Both the position numbers and the translations under genes were made by a program. A stretch of DNA of 64,000 bases, taken from assembly GCA_009773665.1 (NCBI GenBank), contig WSYE01000005.1, forward strand, positions 1-64,000, in the 5' to 3' direction. The stretch comes from Desulfovibrionaceae bacterium. Lineage in GTDB: Bacteria > Desulfobacterota > Desulfovibrionia > Desulfovibrionales > Desulfovibrionaceae. Of the stretch, positions 44,027 through 53,533 are shown piece by piece (the stretch's first letter is position 1; every line of letters begins with the position of its first letter). The notes below the pieces were generated by a model. The model worked only from the letters and a program-made list of their open reading frames with translations, was not told the DNA's origin and did not search any database.

Positions 44027-44542
44027 CTACTCGGCAGTCACGCCAAAGGCCTCGTGGGCGATGATCTCACCTTGCGGAGCCTTGCTTCCGAAACACGCCG
44101 CCAGCACGTACTGGTCCGGCACGCCCGTATAGATCAGGCCCGGCACGCTTACGAACCCAAAACGGGTGTAGAATCCGGGATCGCCCACCAGCACGACGCC
44201 AGTGGCCCCGATGTCGCGCATGTGCCGCAACGACTCGCGGACCAGGCCGGAACCTATGCCCTGCCCCTGGAGGCGAGGCAGGACGCCGACCGGCCCGAGC
44301 AGGAACCAACCGTCGAGATCGTCTCCCACCACTGCGGGCGAGAGGGCGATATGCCCCACGACATCCCCGCCAGCCTCGGCCAGCAGGGAGAGTGCCAGGG
44401 CGCCGGATGCGCGCAAGCGCTCAACAATGTGATGTTCCACCGGCTCCGCGCCGGGCGGATGAACCGGATGCCCCTTGAAGGCGGCGTAGTGTATCTGCGA
44501 TATGCGTGAAACGTCTTCAGACCGTTCGTCTCTGATCAGCAT
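44027..44542 (-). CDS. YhbS-type GNAT N-acetyltransferase
   Basis: The 171-residue acetyltransferase has its acetyl-CoA loop in VLPRLQGQGIGSGLVRESL and the following GDPGFYTRFGF, which is characteristic of the YhbS/predicted N-acetyltransferase group. AAGGAG lies eight bases before the ATG. Overlapping frames on the plus strand are shadows. Substrate unknown. Confidence 0.85.
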   Translation of the reverse strand: MLIRDERSEDVSRISQIHYAAFKGHPVHPPGAEPVEHHIVERLRASGALALSLLAEAGGDVVGHIALSPAVVGDDLDGWFLLGPVGVLPRLQGQGIGSGLVRESLRHMRDIGATGVVLVGDPGFYTRFGFVSVPGLIYTGVPDQYVLAACFGSKAPQGEIIAHEAFGVTAE

Positions 44543-45004
44543 AGTGGCACTCCTTGAGCGCGGTGTGGCTCATGGTCGCCATGGAGCGAGTCTGGCGCAA
44601 GGCCCGCCCATGCGACGCATATGGCTGTGATTGCCATAAAAATCGCCAAGGACGAGGTTGCCGGACGAAAGCAGAAAAAGACCGGCCCAGGGATGCCGGG
44701 CAGGCTTGGTGCGGGAGGACAGGCCGCTCCACGGAGTACGCCGCCTCCTTCTGACAGGGAGGCTCAAGCTTCGGGAGCGCTTACTGGCCGCGGCTTTCGC
44801 CGACAACCAGATCAACAATATCCAGGGTGTTGGTTCTCAAAAAAACCTCTTGAGAAAAGGCAGTGGGATGCAGGCTCGATACAAAACGCCCAGCGCGGCG
44901 TCAAGGCTGCGCAGCGCATCCACCTAAGGGAGATGCAGCCGCCGCCTCACTCCATCGCCCTCTTGAGTCACCGGCGCTCTCCAGACCCGTGTGGCCCGTC
45001 CCTC
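44543..45004. other. Intergenic region without recognisable gene
   Basis: I see no supported gene, tRNA or strong hairpin here. It holds the promoter side of the GNAT gene and the downstream side of the DUF4105 gene. It may contain decayed coding sequence, but nothing can be named. Confidence 0.4.
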
Positions 45005-46009
45005 TCAGTAGCCCATCCCAGGCAGGCCCCCCCGAATCCTCGCGGAGAAATCCGGAGCGTCCCCTGCGGCGCGCGCCGCTGGATTCACATGACTCCTGGC
45101 CCGCAGTTCCTCGAAGGGAAGCGAATTGTCCAGGCCGCCCATGTCGTACACATACTGCGGGGCGTAGCCGGACAGCAGTATCTTCCAGTTGTATCTGGCC
45201 TTGCCGCCAAAGGCGCGCACGTGGCTTACGATGTTCGTGGTGCAGTTGGTGGTGAGGGTGTTGTAGAATTCCGGTTTGGCATACAGGCTGTTGATCTGCT
45301 TCACGTATTCCATGAACAGTTTGCGGGCGTTTTCCTTCGGAATGTTCGTGCGGTAGAGGTACACGTCCTCGGGCGGGTTCCGGTAGTCCGTGCGCAGCCG
45401 GATCAGGTCGCGTTCCTCGGCGGCCACGTACACCAGCTCGTACTGCTTGAAGAAGCCCTTGAGCGAGGAGTACTCCTCGCCCGCCTCCTTGCGGGTCTCG
45501 ATGGAAAAGCACAGGGAGTCCTGGCCCACGAAGCCAAAGCTCATCATCACGTGGGCGATGGCGTCCCCCATCCAGTACACGGCGATGAGATCCACGGAGT
45601 CGAGCTTCGCGAGGTCGTAGGTCTTGTCGTGATAGCGGGGCTGATAGTCGGTCTCGGTTGTATAGGAGAAGTCCCGGACGTCGCGCATCGTGACCAGGTC
45701 GCCGTGCACCTCGGCATGGGGCAGCACGGCAACGTCGCGCTGCCAGTCACGGGCGTTGGAGGGCGCGATACCTGACCACCAGAGCACGAACAGCAGGAAG
45801 CAGGCCAGATATCCGGCAAGCGCCTTGCCCTTGCGACGACACAACGCAAACGTCAGCACCGTCGCCAGGACGATCCCGACCGCAAGGGACGTGCGCGCAG
45901 CCGGGCTCTGGATGTCCGACCAGTAGACCCCCAAGGCAGCCCACGCGGTCATCAGGGCCACGGCCACTGCCACCAGGGATCTCAGGACCAGGGCGGCTGC
46001 ACGGGTCAT
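45005..46009 (-). CDS. DUF4105 membrane protein, probable thiol hydrolase
   Basis: The 334-residue protein has two or three N-terminal membrane segments (within about residues 5-85) followed by a periplasmic DUF4105 domain. This includes LISVYW-like and TTNCTTNI stretches; the Cys of the latter, with an upstream His in GDAIAHVMMSFGF, fits a papain-like NlpC/P60-related active site. The ATG overlaps the upstream lipoprotein hydrolase stop by four bases, so the two are translationally coupled. A role in envelope lipid or peptide processing is plausible but unproven. Confidence 0.7.
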   Translation of the reverse strand: MTRAAALVLRSLVAVAVALMTAWAALGVYWSDIQSPAARTSLAVGIVLATVLTFALCRRKGKALAGYLACFLLFVLWWSGIAPSNARDWQRDVAVLPHAEVHGDLVTMRDVRDFSYTTETDYQPRYHDKTYDLAKLDSVDLIAVYWMGDAIAHVMMSFGFVGQDSLCFSIETRKEAGEEYSSLKGFFKQYELVYVAAEERDLIRLRTDYRNPPEDVYLYRTNIPKENARKLFMEYVKQINSLYAKPEFYNTLTTNCTTNIVSHVRAFGGKARYNWKILLSGYAPQYVYDMGGLDNSLPFEELRARSHVNPAARAAGDAPDFSARIRGGLPGMGY

Positions 46010-47904
46010 TTTGGGTCCCCGTTTTCCCTTTTAGCGTGCTCCAGCATGATGCGCCGCACCTCGCGGATGGCCAGGGGATGCTCGTGCGCCCCATGGCCGG
46101 ACTTGACGATAAGCTCGGTCTGCGCCCCGTCCAGGTGGGAGCTCCAGTAGGGCACCACCCCGTCCGACCCGCCAGCGACCCCGGCCTTGCTTTCGTTGCC
46201 GATGATGGAATGGAAGGGCACGGCCACTGGCAAACCCGCCGAGACCGTCAGCACCGGGTTTTTCGGAGAGAGCCCGTCGATGCCGGTGGGCAGGCCCTTG
46301 ATCGGGACGTTCTGGCCCAGGGTGGCCAACGACACGAAGAGGGAGCTGCTGGCCTTGGCCAGGGTGAAGGGCAGCGTCACCAGCGCCCTGCCGATCCGCC
46401 CGATGTTGCCCAGCGCCATCCCCGAGCCCCGGTGAGGCGTGGCTATGAACACGGCCTCGGTAATGAAGGGAAGCGGCTTGAAGAAAAGTATCTTCTCCAG
46501 AAGCGCATGCACGTCCTGGGGCACGGTCAAATCGGAAAACGGAGCCTTGGATATGGCGCTCCACAGGTGGTCCCCGCTGTCCTGGACCATGGCCTTGGCC
46601 AGGAGCCCCCCCATGCTGTGCCCCACGATGAGCATGTTGTTGAAGGCCGGGTCCGTTCCCTCGGGGTCGAAGACCTTGCGGGCGTTCTCCAGACTCTCGC
46701 GCAGCAGCGAGGCGGAATAGAACACCGGGTTCCCGGTAGGGTAGGAGAAGTACCAGAACTGGTAGCGCTCGCGCAACGCCGGGTCGCCCATGAGGCCGTT
46801 GATCATGGGGAGCCAGGTCATGGGGGAGCTAATGAGCCCGTGCACGAACACCACCGGGATTTTGCCCTTCTGGTAGGGCTGGAGCATGTAGAGCCCCTGG
46901 GCGGCCTTCAGGGCGTCCGGGTCCATGAGGCCCTTGATGCCCTGGGGCGCGGGGGCGGTGGCGGCCATCCAGGCCAGGGGTGTGGTGGTGTCCGTTTCCA
47001 GGGGGACCGACACGCCCCCCACCTGGACCGAGTTCACCCGCATGGGGTCGTAGAGTTCCAGCCGGCTCTGGTAGATCCGGTTGCCCTGGGCGTCCACTTT
47101 CGGCTCGGTCTCGATGCGCAGGAACAGCGTTGCCGCCAGGACTTGGCGCACGCGCGACAGGAAGCGGTCCTCCGGGCGGGCGTCGCCGCCCTTGCCGGAA
47201 GTGCGCACCAGAATGAGGGGGGCGCCCATGCCCGGCACGGAGTAGGTCACGTCCAGGCCGGAGACGGCGTATTCGAAGGCCAGATGGAACTCGGAGAACT
47301 CCTCGGGGCTGAACGGCAGGCCGCTCTGCCTCTCCTTGAGTTCAATCGAGCCGGCGGCCATGGCCAGCTGCCTGCCGGGCTCGAAGCGGACGCCCGCTGA
47401 GCGGGCGTACAGCAGATAGCGGGACAACGAACGGTTGTGGAACTCCGAGGCCAGTCGGGCGTTGGGGCGGAAGGTGCCCTTGGGAGGGGCCACCTTGGGA
47501 TCGAACAGGAACAGGTAGGAATAGACAGCGCAGGACAGGTCGTAGGTCGCGGCCTTGTCCGGCTGGGATTTCAACCGCTTGGCCTGGAGGTGCGAAAGCT
47601 CCACCAGGGCGAACAGGGTCCCAAGGCCCGGATCAGCGTGATACTTGGCGTCCAGGCGGCTGATGAGCCCCTCGGGGTCGTTGTCCCACTGCTCCGCAAG
47701 GTCGCGCTGCTTCATGAAAGCCAGGGTTAGTTCGCTGGGCCGGTCGGAGTTGAGGGCGGTCCGGTCCAGGGCCTTGAAGCGCTCAGACAGGGGGACCGGC
47801 TTGACGCTGGTCCCGGCACAGCCCGAGAGGAACAGTCCCAGGACGGCCAGACTCAGGAGGAGCAGTATCCTGCTTCGTATCTGCGTGGCGGCGATTGAAT
47901 TCAT
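46006..47904 (-). CDS. Lipoprotein alpha/beta-hydrolase (lipase-like)
   Basis: The 632-residue protein has a lipoprotein signal (lipobox LFLSGC, Cys about residue 24), a long N-terminal region of about 320 residues and a C-terminal alpha/beta-hydrolase domain. The domain carries the oxyanion-side VVFVHGLISSPMTW and the nucleophile elbow VGHSMGG. The catalytic His is probably in KSGHGAHEHP near the end. It is likely an envelope-anchored esterase or lipase. The ATG at 47904 is chosen because the lipobox follows at normal distance. It forms an operon with the DUF4105 gene. Confidence 0.8.
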   Translation of the reverse strand: MNSIAATQIRSRILLLLSLAVLGLFLSGCAGTSVKPVPLSERFKALDRTALNSDRPSELTLAFMKQRDLAEQWDNDPEGLISRLDAKYHADPGLGTLFALVELSHLQAKRLKSQPDKAATYDLSCAVYSYLFLFDPKVAPPKGTFRPNARLASEFHNRSLSRYLLYARSAGVRFEPGRQLAMAAGSIELKERQSGLPFSPEEFSEFHLAFEYAVSGLDVTYSVPGMGAPLILVRTSGKGGDARPEDRFLSRVRQVLAATLFLRIETEPKVDAQGNRIYQSRLELYDPMRVNSVQVGGVSVPLETDTTTPLAWMAATAPAPQGIKGLMDPDALKAAQGLYMLQPYQKGKIPVVFVHGLISSPMTWLPMINGLMGDPALRERYQFWYFSYPTGNPVFYSASLLRESLENARKVFDPEGTDPAFNNMLIVGHSMGGLLAKAMVQDSGDHLWSAISKAPFSDLTVPQDVHALLEKILFFKPLPFITEAVFIATPHRGSGMALGNIGRIGRALVTLPFTLAKASSSLFVSLATLGQNVPIKGLPTGIDGLSPKNPVLTVSAGLPVAVPFHSIIGNESKAGVAGGSDGVVPYWSSHLDGAQTELIVKSGHGAHEHPLAIREVRRIMLEHAKRENGDPK

Positions 47905-48168
47905 TGCATGCTCAGGGGAAAACGGTTGATCGGTCCGGGGGGCGCGCCTGTACGACTCACAACGTAAACTACAAGGGTGGCGGGGTCCAGACGCCCTGGC
48001 GCGTCTTTCCAGGAACACAAGCAGGGCTGGCGGTATTGGAAACATCCTGTCTCAGTCGTCAATTCCATTGACAGTTGCCGCAAAAAGGCGAAGATATTTA
48101 GGGTGAGAAACAAATGCTGATAATTCGAGGAGACTGAACGAGCATATTCAACCGAGGAGGAACGGCAT

Positions 48169-49446
48169 ATGAAACGGGCGTCCTTGTTCCTGGCGTTGCT
48201 GGCGTTCACGGCAGTTGTGGCCCTGACGGCATGCGGTGGCGGCGGAGGGGAGAAAGTGAACGTGGCGGAGGTCACGTCCAAGCCCAAGGTCTATGTCGGT
48301 TCCGATCGATGCAAATCCTGCCACCTCGAGCACTTCGATTCCTGGATGATGACACTGCACAGCCGGATGCTTGGCGACGCGCGAAAGGACAAGGACGTCA
48401 TCATCGCTGACCTCAACCCAGACGTGATCCGGGCCGATTTGGCCAAGCTCCAGAATCTCAAGGTCAAGCCCGAAGAATTCTACATCCCCAAACCCGAGGA
48501 AGTGCTCTATACCATCGGCAGCCAGTGGAAGCAGCGCTATATCGTCGAGAAGAACGGCATGCTTGTGATCGCCCCCATCCAGTACAACTCCGACACAGGA
48601 CGTTGGGTGAACTACAATGAGGCCACCTGGGACAAAAGCTCCTGGATCCTCAAGTGTGGCGGCTGCCACGCCACCGGCGTGGATCTCACGAAAAATACCT
48701 TCGAGCCGAGCGTCGGCTGTGAAGCCTGCCACGGCCCGGGGTCCTGGCACACGGCTCTGCCCAAGGCCCAGGTGTTCGACAAGCGCGCCACCATCGTCAA
48801 CCCGGCCAAGCTGACCAGCGGCGTAGCCGCCCAGATATGCGGCTCCTGCCACAACCGGGGCAAAGCCACAAAGAACGACAAGGCTGAATGGCCAGTGGGC
48901 TACCTGCCCGGCAAGGCGCTGGAAACCTACTTCAAGTCCACATCCTTCGCGGGCGGCGACGCCCAGCACCTCTACGGCAACGAGTTCTCCAAGGCGCACC
49001 ACCAGCAATACATCGACTGGAAGCAGTCCAAGCATTTCGCGGAGGGCGTCATGTGCACCTCCTGCCACTACGTGCACGAACTGGGCATCGGCAAGACCCG
49101 CTTCCAGACCCGCGAATCCGGCTCCAAGCAGTGCCTCTCCTGCCATACCCGCACCAACTCCAATCAGGCGCACGCCATCCACTCCTTCGGCAACTGCCTG
49201 GGGTGCCACATGCCGCGCGTGGTCACCAGCGCCGAATCGGGCGACCTGCACAGCCACGTGTTCAAGACGCTGCTGCCCAAGGAAACCCTCAAGGACCCCA
49301 AGATCCCCAACTCCTGCGTGAAGTGCCATCACCACGCCAAGGACGATCTGGCCACGCTCCAGAAGAAGTACGACGCTCTTGCCCAGCTGCCCAGGCCGCA
49401 GGGCAAGGTCATCGACAGCGTGGACATGATCAAGGCGGGAAACTAG
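48169..49446 (+). CDS. Octaheme c-type cytochrome lipoprotein
   Basis: The 425-residue protein contains eight CxxCH heme-binding motifs (CKSCH, CGGCH, CEACH, CGSCH, CTSCH, CLSCH, CLGCH, CVKCH), so it should carry eight covalently bound hemes. The signal peptide ends in a lipobox-like LTAC followed by Gly residues, implying a lipid-anchored periplasmic or surface protein. GGAGG precedes the ATG. With the triheme protein and the cytochrome b it would form an electron pathway between the quinone pool and a periplasmic or external acceptor. Confidence 0.88.
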   Translation: MKRASLFLALLAFTAVVALTACGGGGGEKVNVAEVTSKPKVYVGSDRCKSCHLEHFDSWMMTLHSRMLGDARKDKDVIIADLNPDVIRADLAKLQNLKVKPEEFYIPKPEEVLYTIGSQWKQRYIVEKNGMLVIAPIQYNSDTGRWVNYNEATWDKSSWILKCGGCHATGVDLTKNTFEPSVGCEACHGPGSWHTALPKAQVFDKRATIVNPAKLTSGVAAQICGSCHNRGKATKNDKAEWPVGYLPGKALETYFKSTSFAGGDAQHLYGNEFSKAHHQQYIDWKQSKHFAEGVMCTSCHYVHELGIGKTRFQTRESGSKQCLSCHTRTNSNQAHAIHSFGNCLGCHMPRVVTSAESGDLHSHVFKTLLPKETLKDPKIPNSCVKCHHHAKDDLATLQKKYDALAQLPRPQGKVIDSVDMIKAGN

Positions 49447-49511
49447 CGCCCGGATGACGGCCCGTCCGCCGGGCATTCCAGGCGGACGGGCATCAACGAG
49501 TGGAGGGCATC

Positions 49512-50168
49512 ATGAGGGTAAGAACCATAGCCCTGCTTGTTCTGGGTCTCGCGCTGACCGCGCCTCCCTGGGCATGGAGCCAGGGGGAGTATTCGTCGCG
49601 CCGCACCGGCTACCAGCCCTACGAGGCCAGCAGCGGCCAATACGACGACACGGAGGTCCTGCCCAGGCAGAGACAGAGCGAGTTCCAGCGCCTGGGACCG
49701 GGAACCGTCCAGGGGCCGCAGTCGCAAAGCCGGGCGCGCAACCGGATGTTCCTGGCCGATTCCCACGCGGGTATCCCCTACTATCGGTTCAAGAAATGCG
49801 AAGACTGTCACGCCGGGGCCGCGCGCAACAGCCACGCCGAGCACGCGGGCATCACCTGCCGCCAGTGCCACGGTCCAGAGCCTGTGGCCAGCGTCAATCA
49901 CTTCTTCTCCAGGCTCAACCCCGCACGCAAACACGCCTACGTTTGCGCAAAGTGCCACGAAGGGGCAGGCGCGTCCTTCGCCACGTTCGTGGTGCACCAG
50001 CCCGCGCCGCTCTCTGAAGAAGCGGCTAAGGAGTTCAGGGCGCTGTCCTGGGTGTCCTGGGGTATGAGCGCGCTGCTGCTGGGCGTTTTCCTCCTGTTCG
50101 TCCCGCACACGGCACTGTGGCTCCTGCGGGAATACCGGGAGCGCAGCCGCAAGGGAGGCCAGCCATGA
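49512..50168 (+). CDS. Membrane-anchored triheme c-type cytochrome
   Basis: The 218-residue protein has a Sec signal peptide, three CxxCH motifs (CEDCH, CRQCH, CAKCH) and one C-terminal transmembrane helix (about 178-200), so the hemes are periplasmic and the tail is anchored. GGAGGG lies before the ATG at 49512; an upstream GTG is less likely. The stop overlaps the cytochrome b start by four bases. It probably passes electrons between the membrane cytochrome b and the octaheme protein. Confidence 0.85.
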   Translation: MRVRTIALLVLGLALTAPPWAWSQGEYSSRRTGYQPYEASSGQYDDTEVLPRQRQSEFQRLGPGTVQGPQSQSRARNRMFLADSHAGIPYYRFKKCEDCHAGAARNSHAEHAGITCRQCHGPEPVASVNHFFSRLNPARKHAYVCAKCHEGAGASFATFVVHQPAPLSEEAAKEFRALSWVSWGMSALLLGVFLLFVPHTALWLLREYRERSRKGGQP

Positions 50169-50965
50169 ACATCCGCCGCTTCACGCTGACCCAGAGGGTG
50201 TTTCACGCCCTGATGGCCTTTTGCTTCATGGCGCAGTCGATCACGGGACTTGCCAGGCTCTACGCCGAAAACGCCTGGGGAGCTCGGCTGGCTGCGCTCT
50301 TCGGGGGGCAGGAGGGGGTGCTGGCCGCGCACAAGGCCGGAGGAATTGTCATGGTGGTGCTCCTCCTGGCCCATGTGGTCCACGTGCTTGTCACCTCACC
50401 GCGCGGGCTGATTCCGGGGCCGGATTCCATGATGCCCCGCATCCGGGACGTTTCGGACTTCTTCAAACACGTGGGGTGGATGCTGGGCATGAACAAACAC
50501 CCTTCCCTGGACCGCTTCGCCTATTGGGAGAAGTTCGACTACTGGGCGGTGTTCTGGGGCGTGGCCATCATCGGCGGCAGCGGACTGCTGCTGGTGGACC
50601 CGGTGGCCTCGGCCCGCTACGTGCCGGGGTGGTGGCTGAACATCGCCCTGGCCCTGCACCACGACGAGGCGTTCCTGGCCATGGGCTACATCTTCCTGAT
50701 CCACTTCACGGTGGCGCACCTGCGCCGCTCGCGCTTCCCCATGGACATGGCCATGGTGGACGGATGCATCCCCATGGAAGAGGTCCGGCTTGAGCGCGGC
50801 GACTGGGAGGCGAGGCTCGAAGCCCCAGGAGGCGCGGGCGCATGCACGGCGCGCATGGCTCCGGCAGGGCGCAGCCTCGCACTGATAGCGGGATGGGCCG
50901 TTGTGCTGTGCGGCTGGCTCCTGGCTTTCTGGGCGCTCGGGGAAGTATTCAGACACGGTCTCTAA
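50165..50965 (+). CDS. Membrane cytochrome b (FdnI/PhsC-type) subunit
   Basis: The 266-residue integral membrane protein has about five hydrophobic helices. Histidines suitable for b-heme ligation lie in QRVFHALMAF, LLLAHVVHVL, LALHHDEAFL and LIHFTVAHL. The family includes formate dehydrogenase gamma and thiosulfate reductase cytochrome b subunits, which exchange electrons with quinone. GGAGG precedes the ATG, which overlaps the triheme gene stop, so the two are translationally coupled. Confidence 0.85.
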   Translation: MNIRRFTLTQRVFHALMAFCFMAQSITGLARLYAENAWGARLAALFGGQEGVLAAHKAGGIVMVVLLLAHVVHVLVTSPRGLIPGPDSMMPRIRDVSDFFKHVGWMLGMNKHPSLDRFAYWEKFDYWAVFWGVAIIGGSGLLLVDPVASARYVPGWWLNIALALHHDEAFLAMGYIFLIHFTVAHLRRSRFPMDMAMVDGCIPMEEVRLERGDWEARLEAPGGAGACTARMAPAGRSLALIAGWAVVLCGWLLAFWALGEVFRHGL

Positions 50966-50972
50966 TTTGGCA

Positions 50973-50999
50973 GAGGCCGCACACCGAACGTGCGGCCTC
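50973..50999 (+). terminator. Hairpin after the cytochrome operon
   Basis: Ten-base arms GAGGCCGCAC and GTGCGGCCTC follow the cytochrome b stop by seven bases. It lacks a T tract, so termination may be inefficient. The remaining 235 bases before the corrinoid gene show no riboswitch I can recognise. Confidence 0.6.
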
Positions 51000-51234
51000 C
51001 CCCCCTGGGGATGCCAGCAGCCTGGGTCGATCAGCGCACTCGCCCATCTTCTCCAAGCACTTGCCAAGCTTGGACAACGTAACCCATTTCCGTTTCTCCT
51101 CGTCACGATGCATCCCCCAGTGTCACAACCTGTTCTCCCGGCATAATCCAAAACTCGCATTGTCTCCTTCATTATTCCGCTGTAGAAGTTTCTTAATTGT
51201 AGTGCTTCGTTCAACACCAGCGCCGGGAGCCTGC

Positions 51235-51918
51235 ATGAGTGAACCTCTCTCCGGGGAATGCCGGGATCTGTATGGACTGATTCTGGTCGCCAAGCGCGAT
51301 CAGGCGGTAGCCATGCTGCTTGAGGATGTGGAACGCTCAGGCTTCACAGACATGTTCTCCAGGCTGCTGGAGCCGGTCCTGAATGAGATTGGCGAGAACT
51401 GGATGGCGGAGCGTATTTCCCTGGCCCAGGGGTACGTGGCCGGCAAGGTGGCGGAGGAGGTGCTGCTGGCTTCCGCCGCGCGTGGGGAAAAGCCGCCTGC
51501 TGCGGGGAAAGGCCCCGTGGTGCTGTGCTGCATAGAGGACGACTACCACGCTCTGGGGCGCAAGCTGGTGGGCATTTTCCTGCGCGCCTCGGGCTGGGAT
51601 GTGACGGACTTGGGCAACGACGTCTGCGCGCCGGAACTTGTGGACAAGGCCGTGGCCACCGGGGCCAGGATCGTGGGCGCCTCGGCCATGATGCTCTCCA
51701 CGGCCGTGAACATACACTCGGTGCGCGAGGAACTCGACCGTAGGGGGCTATCGGGCCGCATCCAGCTGGCCGTGGGCGGGGCGGTATTCAGATTGCGCCC
51801 CGAACTTGTGGAGGAGGTCGGCGGGGACGGCACCGCGCCGAGCGCCCTTCAGGCGCCTGCCCTGTTCGACAGGCTGCTCGCGCGCTCACTCTCCCTCTTT
51901 CCGGAGGAACCGGCATGA
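51235..51918 (+). CDS. Corrinoid (B12-binding) protein, MtaC-like
   Basis: The 227-residue protein has the two-part structure of methyltransferase corrinoid proteins. A helical cap domain (about residues 10-90) is followed by a B12-binding Rossmann domain with DYHALG, the DxHxxG motif whose His coordinates cobalt, plus the GASAMML and AVGGAVFR loops. It would carry the methyl group between a substrate-specific methyltransferase and the product-forming enzyme. Its stop overlaps the next gene start by four bases. Confidence 0.88.
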   Translation: MSEPLSGECRDLYGLILVAKRDQAVAMLLEDVERSGFTDMFSRLLEPVLNEIGENWMAERISLAQGYVAGKVAEEVLLASAARGEKPPAAGKGPVVLCCIEDDYHALGRKLVGIFLRASGWDVTDLGNDVCAPELVDKAVATGARIVGASAMMLSTAVNIHSVREELDRRGLSGRIQLAVGGAVFRLRPELVEEVGGDGTAPSALQAPALFDRLLARSLSLFPEEPA

Positions 51919-52928
51919 CCTCCGCCCAGCGCGTCATGGCGGCCATAACCGGCGACAAGGCCGACCGGCGGCCCTTCACCCTCACCCTGAGCCTTTACGG
52001 AGCCGCGCTCACCGGCTGCCCCCTGCCCGTCTACCACGCCGACCCCGCGAAATATCTCGAAGGACAGCTGGCCGTGCGCGACGCCGTCGGGCCGGACATC
52101 CTTTTCAGCCCCTTCGTCCTGCCCCTGGAGGGCCGGGCCTTCGGCTGCACCCTGGCCGACCAGCAGACCGGACCGCCCAACGTCAGGAAGCCCGCGTTCA
52201 GAAGCATTGAGGAACTGCTGGACCATCCCCAACCCCGCGTGGACGCCGATCCAGGACTGGCCTATCTGGTGGAATCCGTGAGACTGATGGCCCAGGCGCT
52301 GGACGACGAGGCCCCGGTGGCGGGAATCCTCACCGCGCCCACGGACCTGGCCGCCATGATCTTGGGGCTCGAACCCTGGTTGGAAGCCCTGCTCTTCGAC
52401 CCCGACATGGCACGGCGTGTTCTGGAAATCACGGGCGCGCACTTCCGGACCATGAGCGCCGCCATGATGGAGGCCGGAACTGCCTGCATCGTCACGCCCA
52501 TCATGTTCTGCAACCCGCGCATCATAAATCCCGAGCTCGCCCGGACCACGGTGCTGCCCGCCCTGCGCGAGGCCTTCGCGGCAGCGCCCGGCCCGGTGGT
52601 TTTCCACCACGGCGGCAACCCCCTGTCGCAGTACCTGGGCCTCTTCAAGGACGTCCCCAACGTCCTGGGGTTCGTGCTGGACGAACGGGACAGCTTCATC
52701 GAGGCCAGGCAGGCCCTGGGGCCGGAACATCTGCTCATGGGGGGCCTCAGCGGGCCGCACATGTCCGCCCGAAAGCCCCAAGACATTCGCCTGCGCGTGA
52801 AGCAGGTGCTGGATGACCGCCGCGAGGACGCCCGCTTCATCCTGGCTTCCAGCCACGCGGACGTACCCCTGGACACGCCGCTCGAGAACCTCCTGGCCGT
52901 GCGCGATGCAGTCAGGGAGCACGTATAG
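51915..52928 (+). CDS. UroD-family methyltransferase, MtaA/CmuA-like
   Basis: The 337-residue TIM-barrel protein belongs to the uroporphyrinogen decarboxylase-like group that includes MtaA/MtbA methylcobamide:thiol methyltransferases. The family's start (MTSAQRVMAAITGDKADRRP) is typical. The expected Zn-binding His and Cys residues appear as VVFHHGGN and ASSHADV, but the usual C-terminal zinc Cys is not obvious. It would accept methyl groups from the adjacent corrinoid protein. True UroD function is unlikely, because key porphyrin-binding residues are not recognisable. Confidence 0.78.
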   Translation: MTSAQRVMAAITGDKADRRPFTLTLSLYGAALTGCPLPVYHADPAKYLEGQLAVRDAVGPDILFSPFVLPLEGRAFGCTLADQQTGPPNVRKPAFRSIEELLDHPQPRVDADPGLAYLVESVRLMAQALDDEAPVAGILTAPTDLAAMILGLEPWLEALLFDPDMARRVLEITGAHFRTMSAAMMEAGTACIVTPIMFCNPRIINPELARTTVLPALREAFAAAPGPVVFHHGGNPLSQYLGLFKDVPNVLGFVLDERDSFIEARQALGPEHLLMGGLSGPHMSARKPQDIRLRVKQVLDDRREDARFILASSHADVPLDTPLENLLAVRDAVREHV

Positions 52929-52935
52929 GCCCGCC

Positions 52936-53532
52936 ATGACGCAATCACCCGAGGCAACCATCATCGCCTGCGGCATCTTCCGAAAGGAACTGGCCGCGCT
53001 GGGGTATTCCCACAAAGGCGCGGAGAAACTGGTCTGCCTGAATTCCATGCTGCACATGCGCCCTTCCCTGCTGGACGAACTGCTCGACGGCATGCTGCGC
53101 GGCAAAGCGCAGCGCCACCTGCTGGTCTACGGCGACTGCTGCCCGCACATGGACCAGTTCGCACGCATGGACGGCGTGCGCAGGGTCGCTGGCGTGAACT
53201 GCTGCGAGATCATCCTCGGGCATGACCGCTACCGGGAGCTGCGGCGCGCGGGAGTCTTCTTCTTCATGCCCGAGTGGACCAGGCGCTGGGAGCGGGTCTT
53301 CAAGAAGGAGCTGGGCTTCACCACCCAGGAAACCGCGCAGGAGTTCATGCGCGAGATGCACACGCGGCTCATCTATCTGGACACGGGCGTGGGCGAGGTC
53401 CCACGAGACACGCTCGCAGACATCGAGACTTATCTGGGCATGCCGGTGGAGGTGTTCCCTGTCGGGCTTGGCCAACTCGAGGCGGCGCTGCTGGCCGGAC
53501 TGCAAAGCCTGAACGCCGCCGGGGACGCATAG
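52936..53532 (+). CDS. DUF1638 protein
   Basis: The 198-residue protein matches DUF1638 in start (IIACGIFRKEL) and in the Cys-containing LVYGDCCPHM and GVNCCEIILG stretches. The family accompanies corrinoid methyltransferases in anaerobes, which agrees with its position here. Activity is unknown. The conserved Cys/His set could bind metal or assist methyl transfer. It begins seven bases after the methyltransferase stop. Confidence 0.78.
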   Translation: MTQSPEATIIACGIFRKELAALGYSHKGAEKLVCLNSMLHMRPSLLDELLDGMLRGKAQRHLLVYGDCCPHMDQFARMDGVRRVAGVNCCEIILGHDRYRELRRAGVFFFMPEWTRRWERVFKKELGFTTQETAQEFMREMHTRLIYLDTGVGEVPRDTLADIETYLGMPVEVFPVGLGQLEAALLAGLQSLNAAGDA

Positions 53533-53533
53533 A

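Noticed and set aside
50966-51234. Possible cobalamin riboswitch ahead of the corrinoid operon
   Set aside because: I could not find the conserved GCCACTG box or the expected paired elements.
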